Shown piece by piece: positions 59,280-64,000 of a stretch of 64,000 nucleotides of DNA (its first letter is position 1; every line of letters begins with the position of its first letter). Origin of the DNA: Siphonodentalium dalli (Eukaryota > Mollusca > Scaphopoda > Gadilida > Siphonodentaliidae). The position numbers and the translations under genes were made by a program. The notes under the pieces are model-generated. The model was given only the letters and a program-made list of their open reading frames with translations, did not search any database and was not told the origin of the DNA. Location: NCBI GenBank assembly GCA_032622095.1, contig CP136065.1, positions 211,214,151 through 211,278,150 of the forward strand, given 5' to 3'.

Positions 59280-59473
59280 CTTTGCCAATGAGTTCTCAAG
59301 TTCCTCGACGTCTTGTTTCAGATCATCCGTCTCCACTTCCAGTTTTTTCTTGATATTTTCCAGCTCGGCACCTGCGTCCTCTTCATCGAGAAGACGATCC
59401 TCAAGTTCCTTTATTGACTGCTCCGAATCGACCTTCTGTTTGATCAACCGTTCACAATTCTCTTCCAAATCGC
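59280..59473 (-). CDS. Myosin II heavy chain, rod exon A (partial gene)
   Basis: Encodes part of the proximal coiled-coil rod (S2 region) of a muscle myosin II heavy chain, the motor subunit of thick filaments. The translation begins DLEENCERLIKQKVDSEQ and contains LEDRLLDEEDAGAELENIKK, a very conserved stretch of molluscan and other muscle myosins; it ends ENSLAK. The heptad pattern is unbroken and rich in Glu and Lys. The acceptor reads tgtttcacag/GC and the donor GCAAAG/gtttgt. The exon is 194 nt: two bases completing a split codon, then 64 codons, ending in phase 0. It is the most upstream exon visible; the preceding exon lies beyond the window, so that intron exceeds 4.5 kb. Family identity is very secure; the isoform cannot be told because this is probably the single muscle gene of a mollusc. 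Confidence 0.96.
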
Positions 59474-60139
59474 CTGTGAAACAGAATCAAGAGAGAAGTT
59501 TGAAGGCTGCCTCGCTTGTAAATAGAACTCACAACCTCGAGAATGAGTAGTGAACGTCTTTTACAAGACAGAATCAAGAGAGAAGTGCAGAGACAAACTC
59601 AAACTCAAGACCTTGACACCTGACATAGAGAAGCAACATCTTAGTACAAGATGCATAAATATGGACCAATCTGTCAGTTACTACATCCCCTATCTTTTCA
59701 GGTTCACCAGATGTGACCCGTTTCAAGGTCCTCTCTCAAGAGTGGCTGTGTAACTACCCATACACCTTTGGTTCAGTTGAGGAGTGAAACAAGCCTGCTA
59801 CCTTATTCATATTTAAATTCGAGCAGTGCTATTTTTCATTCAGTTTTAAATACGTGCACTTTGAATCAAATTTGTTTTTATCGATTGTGATTTACCATTT
59901 TACACATGCGCACTTATTGATATTGACTGGTCATATACAAATAAATCTCCACTCAATGCATGGTTTTAATAATATACGAAAACTCATCACCATTATAAAC
60001 CCTTTATTTTCCAGAGGAAATCTGTAAACTCTGAGTCATAGTATTTTTACTGGGCGAATTTAAATAGGAGTAAGGTACGTAACAGAAATAAGAGAGAAGA
60101 GTGGAGATAACTCAGGAATCAACCCACAAGCGAATGGTA

Positions 60140-60265
60140 TATTATGTATGGTGTATGTATGGTATATGTACGTATGAACATTATATGACAGATATATGAA
60201 CGATATATATTCTGTATATAAAAGGTATATGAACAGTATATGTACTGTATATATATGGTATACTA
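60140..60265. repeat. TATG/TATA microsatellite
   Basis: Imperfect GTATATGTAC/GTATATGAAC repeats at the edge of the CTAGAAGGG repeat; a similar short run is at 63140-63192 before the next copy. Confidence 0.85.
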
Positions 60266-61060
60266 GAAGGGTGACCCGACTTCGTCCGGGCTGTTTCCCC
60301 TCTGCTTTTCGGCAAATTGCGCGATTTGACCTTGAATTGTCCACTTTGAAGGTCAAGGTCAGGTGGGGGTCACGATTTGACCCGTCCAAAACACTCAGTG
60401 GACAAAAGTAACGCTGTGTATCAAATTTCGTGGAAATCCCATCAAAATTCGCGATTTGACCTTGAATTTACCCGATTTCAAGGTCAAGGTCACGTCGCAC
60501 GGGCAAATTAATAGGCTTATGAGACTCACCGGCCGAAAGTACCCCCACATACCCAGTTTCATCAAAATTGGCTTGGCCGTTCTTGAGTCCATCGCGAACA
60601 CACACACACACACAGATTTCCCAAAATATATAATAGACTAGCAGGTTAGCCCGCCACTGGCGTGCTTGGTCAGAAACATGACAATGTTTTATGTGTTGTT
60701 TGTGTTTTTCAATGAGTTAATATTGGGTTTTTCAATATTTTACCTGATTTGACCTTGAATTGATCATTTTCAAGGTCAAGGTCATGTCGGGGTCACAATA
60801 TATAATTTGTGGGTACCCGTTTGAAGGTTAAGACTGACCCGATGAAAAATTCCCCTGTTCCTAGGAACGACAGACATAAGAATGTTTCACACAATGCGAC
60901 GTCGACGATCCCCGTGTGTTTTTACACTTATATACAAAGTTTGAGCTCACCTAGGGCGGAAAAACTTACCCGATCCGCATTCTTAGGAACACAACACGCT
61001 CCGCGTTCTTAGGAACACAACACGCTCATGTCTATACACGCCCAGACCCAGAAGAGGTAT
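60266..61060. repeat. 'CTAGAAGGGTGACCCG' interspersed repeats
   Basis: Two related pieces: one starts ACTAGAAGGGTGACCCGACT and runs to a CA run (60598-60613) and AATATATAATAGACTAGC; the next starts GACTAGCAGGTTAGCCCGCC. A third start, ACTAGAAGGGTTACCCGGCG, is at 63192. Their bodies share TTTCAAGGTCAAGGTCA. A widespread invertebrate repeat type; class not assigned. Confidence 0.7.
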
Positions 61061-62005
61061 GATTTTTTTTAACCTGCCCGTGGCCATTGAGCAGCCCCTG
61101 ACAGAGGTTGTCCACCCTTACGAGATGGTCAATAGTCGTGAACCCCATCCTCGCAAAGAGCAGACAGTCAATTAATCCCGTCGTGAACGCCATCACCAAC
61201 GCGACGTAATTTTGTTTGGTATCATGTGTTGCGTTTTAAAAATAGGAAAGCACTTGTTCCCGTATACGTTTGCGTAAATACGAAATTGTGAGTGTTGGTT
61301 TGTAACCGGGATTTCTGAGAAGCATTATGCCTATAACTACCCCCCCCTAAGCCCTGACAATGATGTTGTAAGAGTACTATGGCATCCAATAAATCTCCCC
61401 GCATAGGAAACCACTCAATGTTCCCGTATTTTTTTTTTTTCCCCAGACATGTCCGTATATAGATGAATTGTGGCGGCCATCCCAAAAAGAAACGGACGAT
61501 GCAGAGACAAAGTCCCAAGTGTTTAAAATAAAATATGACCTAGTGTTTTGTGTTGTTATTCAGTCGCCGTTGTTGAAGTTGATCCCTTTGCGGTAATGAA
61601 TGTTAATCACAAATGTTTTGACACGCTGAAAACACGATGAGATGTTAGCATCTGTGTTGTTATTGACCATCGTGAGTGTCACAAATAAATGTTTTAATTA
61701 ACTTAAAAGACCGCTTTTCAGATATAAAACAAATACGACATTATTAGAGTATGTACCAAGCGCTTCGGAAGTTCGTTTCGGTAACGCGTTGCACTTTATG
61801 AAGACACCGCGTCACACTTTTTGAAGAGACAGCTTCCGTAAATAAATAAATGTCAAGTTTATTGCTTTAATCGGATTATACCAGTGATGTTGGCATTAAT
61901 TAAGGGAAGCCATTAATTAATAAAAGTTTTAGCAATAAAACTAAAAGCTTTTGCAACTCCTTTGTTAGTTAATCCTTATTGTTTATTTTAGCGGACACCC
62001 ACATT
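61060..62005. other. Upstream intron, unclassified
   Basis: Moderately CpG-rich at 61080-61220 and 61750-61830. No exon of the myosin neck or proximal rod was recognised. Confidence 0.45.
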
Positions 62006-62456
62006 ACAGCCGTGACCAAATTAAACTTACAAAGTTACAACTTACATGCATCATGATTCAGACTGTACAATCTGACAATAGTCAATACTACAAACGTATC
62101 TTCCATGCTGCAGTCTAGGAAATAATACTTCTTCCATTTAGTTAAAAAATTAACTACTACTTGATAATTGTCTTGCTTAAATGATAGCTACACAAAACAT
62201 TTCCAAAAAATTTAAATGTAAAATAACAATTAATTAGGCTAATTTCAGATAAAGTAAAAAAGTTTCAGTTTTATTTCTTATTTTATGTTTTTAAATTTTT
62301 TATTGATGTTATAAAATAAAGCGATAGTTGAAAATTGTCAATTTTCGGTAGTCTCCACTTCTCCCTGAAGTCTCTCTAAATTTCCTGAAGTCTCCCTAAA
62401 TTTCCTGGAGGGAGACTTCAAGTCTCCCTGTTCTGAACCCCTAGGCTGAGGCCTGC
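62006..62456. repeat. Dispersed ~450-bp repeat, copy 2
   Basis: Same family and orientation as 234-711, differing by a 13-bp and a few smaller indels plus scattered substitutions. Its right edge passes directly into the CCCGACGTTGTCCG tandem repeat. Confidence 0.9.
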
Positions 62457-62459
62457 TAG

Positions 62460-63010
62460 CCGATGAGCCCGACGTTGTCCGATCTATTCAAAAACCAAAT
62501 TTCAAGTCGATAGCTCTACCCAGCCCGACGTTGTCCGGGCTATTCAAAAACCAAATTTCAAGTCGATAGCTCTACCCGTTTCCGAGATCTGGTCTGCGCA
62601 TGCGCAAAGCTGGCGTCGCAAGAGACCCGATAAAATTTGTATCCGGGGCAAGATACATTCACATACCAAATTTCAAGTCGATAGCTCCACCCGTTTCCGA
62701 GATCTCGTCTGCGCATGCGCGAAGCTGGCGTCGCATGGGCTCGGCGACCCGATAAAATTCATATCCGGGGCAAGATACATTCACATAACAAATTTCAAGT
62801 CGATAGCTCCACCCGTTTCCGAGATCTCGTCTGCGCATGCGTGAAGCTGGCGTCGCACGGGCTCGGCGACCCGATAAAATTTGTATCCGGGGCAAGATAC
62901 ATTCACATAGCAAATTTCAAGTCGATAGCTCCACCCGTTTCCGAGATCTCGTCTGCGCATGCGCGAAGCGGGCGCCGCACGGGCTCGCCAATACGACAAC
63001 GACGACCGCT
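62460..63010. repeat. ~123-bp tandem repeat, GC-rich
   Basis: Three to four near-identical units with TCCGGGGCAAGATACATTCA, ATTTCAAGTCGATAGCTCCA and TCTGCGCATGCGCGAAGC. Preceded by two short GCCCGACGTTGTCCG units. Apparent open frames on both strands come from the repetition. Confidence 0.92.
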
Positions 63011-63219
63011 GGTCAAACTACACACTAACACACACGTACCAAGTTTCGTCCCGATCGGTCGAGAATCGTAGATTTGTATAAATGACAGACAAACAAACAT
63101 GCAGACAGACAGACAGAGGTCTTCAAAATATATATGAGATGAAAGGTATATGAATAGTATATGTATGGTATATGTACTGTATATATATATATACTAGAAG
63201 GGTTACCCGGCGTTGCCCA

Positions 63220-64000
63220 GGTTAAAGTGATGTGAAACCCTCTGCATACTGTGGATATATGGCGGGAATAGAGGATACTCTTGTTCAAAGCGTTACCCAT
63301 ATTTTAATAAATTATATATCCAAATAGCATCACAAAACATGATTCTTACACACGAAATATAAGTAGTAGCTCACCTTGGCGGATTGGAGCGATTGTCATG
63401 TTGTTTATCGCGATTAATCCGTCCCACCAATAAAGAACTATTTATTTATTTACAACTGCGTATACTTCAGACGTTATAACATGAACATCATAAACACATT
63501 AGTTCGCAAAAATAAAAGACGACAATTGGGTTCATATAGAGATGTATCAATATATCTAGTGGGTTTGACTAAGATTTTGAGGACACCTGGTTATCATATT
63601 TCCATGAAGATACAAATATTTTAAAGAAATATCCAGGTGCTCCTATGTTCATGGTGCTATATTCTGGCTAATTATTCTCAGTTTTAAAGAAATGTTGCTA
63701 TGCAGCTATATCAGCTGCATGTGCCCGACTCAGAGCGAGATTTTGAGTTGTTTATGTTAGGCGATGAGTCTGTTCTAAAACATGAATATATCTTCTGTAT
63801 ATTGGGCAGATATAACCTTGTCAGATGTCAGTATTGGAGGATCCTGAAAAGTTATGTTCCACTGACTCCGTTTTCTTTTATCTCAGAAGAAATTATATTT
63901 GACGGCACACTGTGATCAATATTGTTGAACAGGCCTTCTATATATACATTTCCATATCTCTTGTAACTTTTGTATGGAAACTATATTGAATGGGCAGACT
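63220..64000. other. Upstream intron, unclassified
   Basis: A 71-codon plus-strand frame (63700-63915, starting MQLYQLHVPDSERDFELFML) has protein-like composition but no homology I know and no splice support. The rest is AT-rich without features. Confidence 0.35.

Noticed and set aside
59550-59753. A further coding exon upstream of rod exon A
   Set aside because: No coiled-coil or myosin-like sequence and no acceptor/donor pair in phase.
62659-63100. Several overlapping Arg-rich frames on both strands
   Set aside because: Produced by the 123-bp GC-rich tandem repeat.

Overview
This window is AT-rich, repeat-dense animal DNA that best fits a bivalve (or closely related) mollusc. Its anchor is the 3' part of one muscle myosin II heavy chain gene on the minus strand. 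Five exons of the coiled-coil rod lie at 59280-59473, 56431-56640, 46992-47137, 45315-45405 and 11743-11799. They are phase-compatible and join without a gap into 232 residues that align, from memory, with the molluscan rod at roughly residues 900-1130. The gene runs off both ends: its head and neck exons lie above 64000 and the rest of its rod lies below 1.

The main discovery is inside the 33.5-kb intron between the fourth and fifth exons (11800-45314). It holds a separate minus-strand exon at 20427-20949 with its own ATG, encoding a 174-residue Pro/Ser/Thr-rich domain. Its position matches the known molluscan arrangement in which catchin (myorod) is made from the myosin heavy chain gene: an internal promoter and first exon supply a unique N-terminus, which is spliced to the last ~830 residues of the rod. 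The shared rod here should begin at the 11.7-kb exon. How the catchin exon is joined to it is not fully resolved by phase, and two options are given.

Almost everything else is transposable-element and satellite sequence in the introns. I could delimit many elements by their target-site duplications (TSDs): (i) eleven copies of a ~213-bp palindromic TA-flanked MITE starting CAGTAATG; (ii) at least four families of TTAA-flanked, piggyBac-like MITEs starting TTAACCCTTT, three of which share the same TATATA hairpin module; (iii) two TTAA-flanked elements starting AGGCCC or AGGTA, one carrying a 37-unit 48-bp minisatellite; (iv) four hAT-type elements with 8-bp TSDs, one with transposase-like coding remains and one with a BED-finger-like remnant; (v) several inverted-repeat elements with 9- or 10-bp TSDs; (vi) one tRNA-derived SINE with a perfect 13-bp TSD; (vii) the 3' end of a non-LTR retrotransposon.

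Layout: 1-11.7 kb, intron downstream of the last visible exon (old repeats, a CpG-richer zone at 2.9-4.8 kb with four CACGTG boxes, a 60-bp tandem array, SINE, LINE end); 11.74-11.85 kb, shared myosin/catchin exon; 12-20 kb, MITEs and tandem repeats; 20.4-21.3 kb, catchin exon and presumed promoter in a repeat-poor island; 22-45 kb, dense nested elements; 45.3-47.1 kb, two rod exons; 47-56 kb, intron with hAT and inverted-repeat elements; 56.4 and 59.3 kb, two rod exons; 59.5-64 kb, intron with low-copy-looking tandem and dispersed repeats. No bacterial, organellar or viral genes were recognised.
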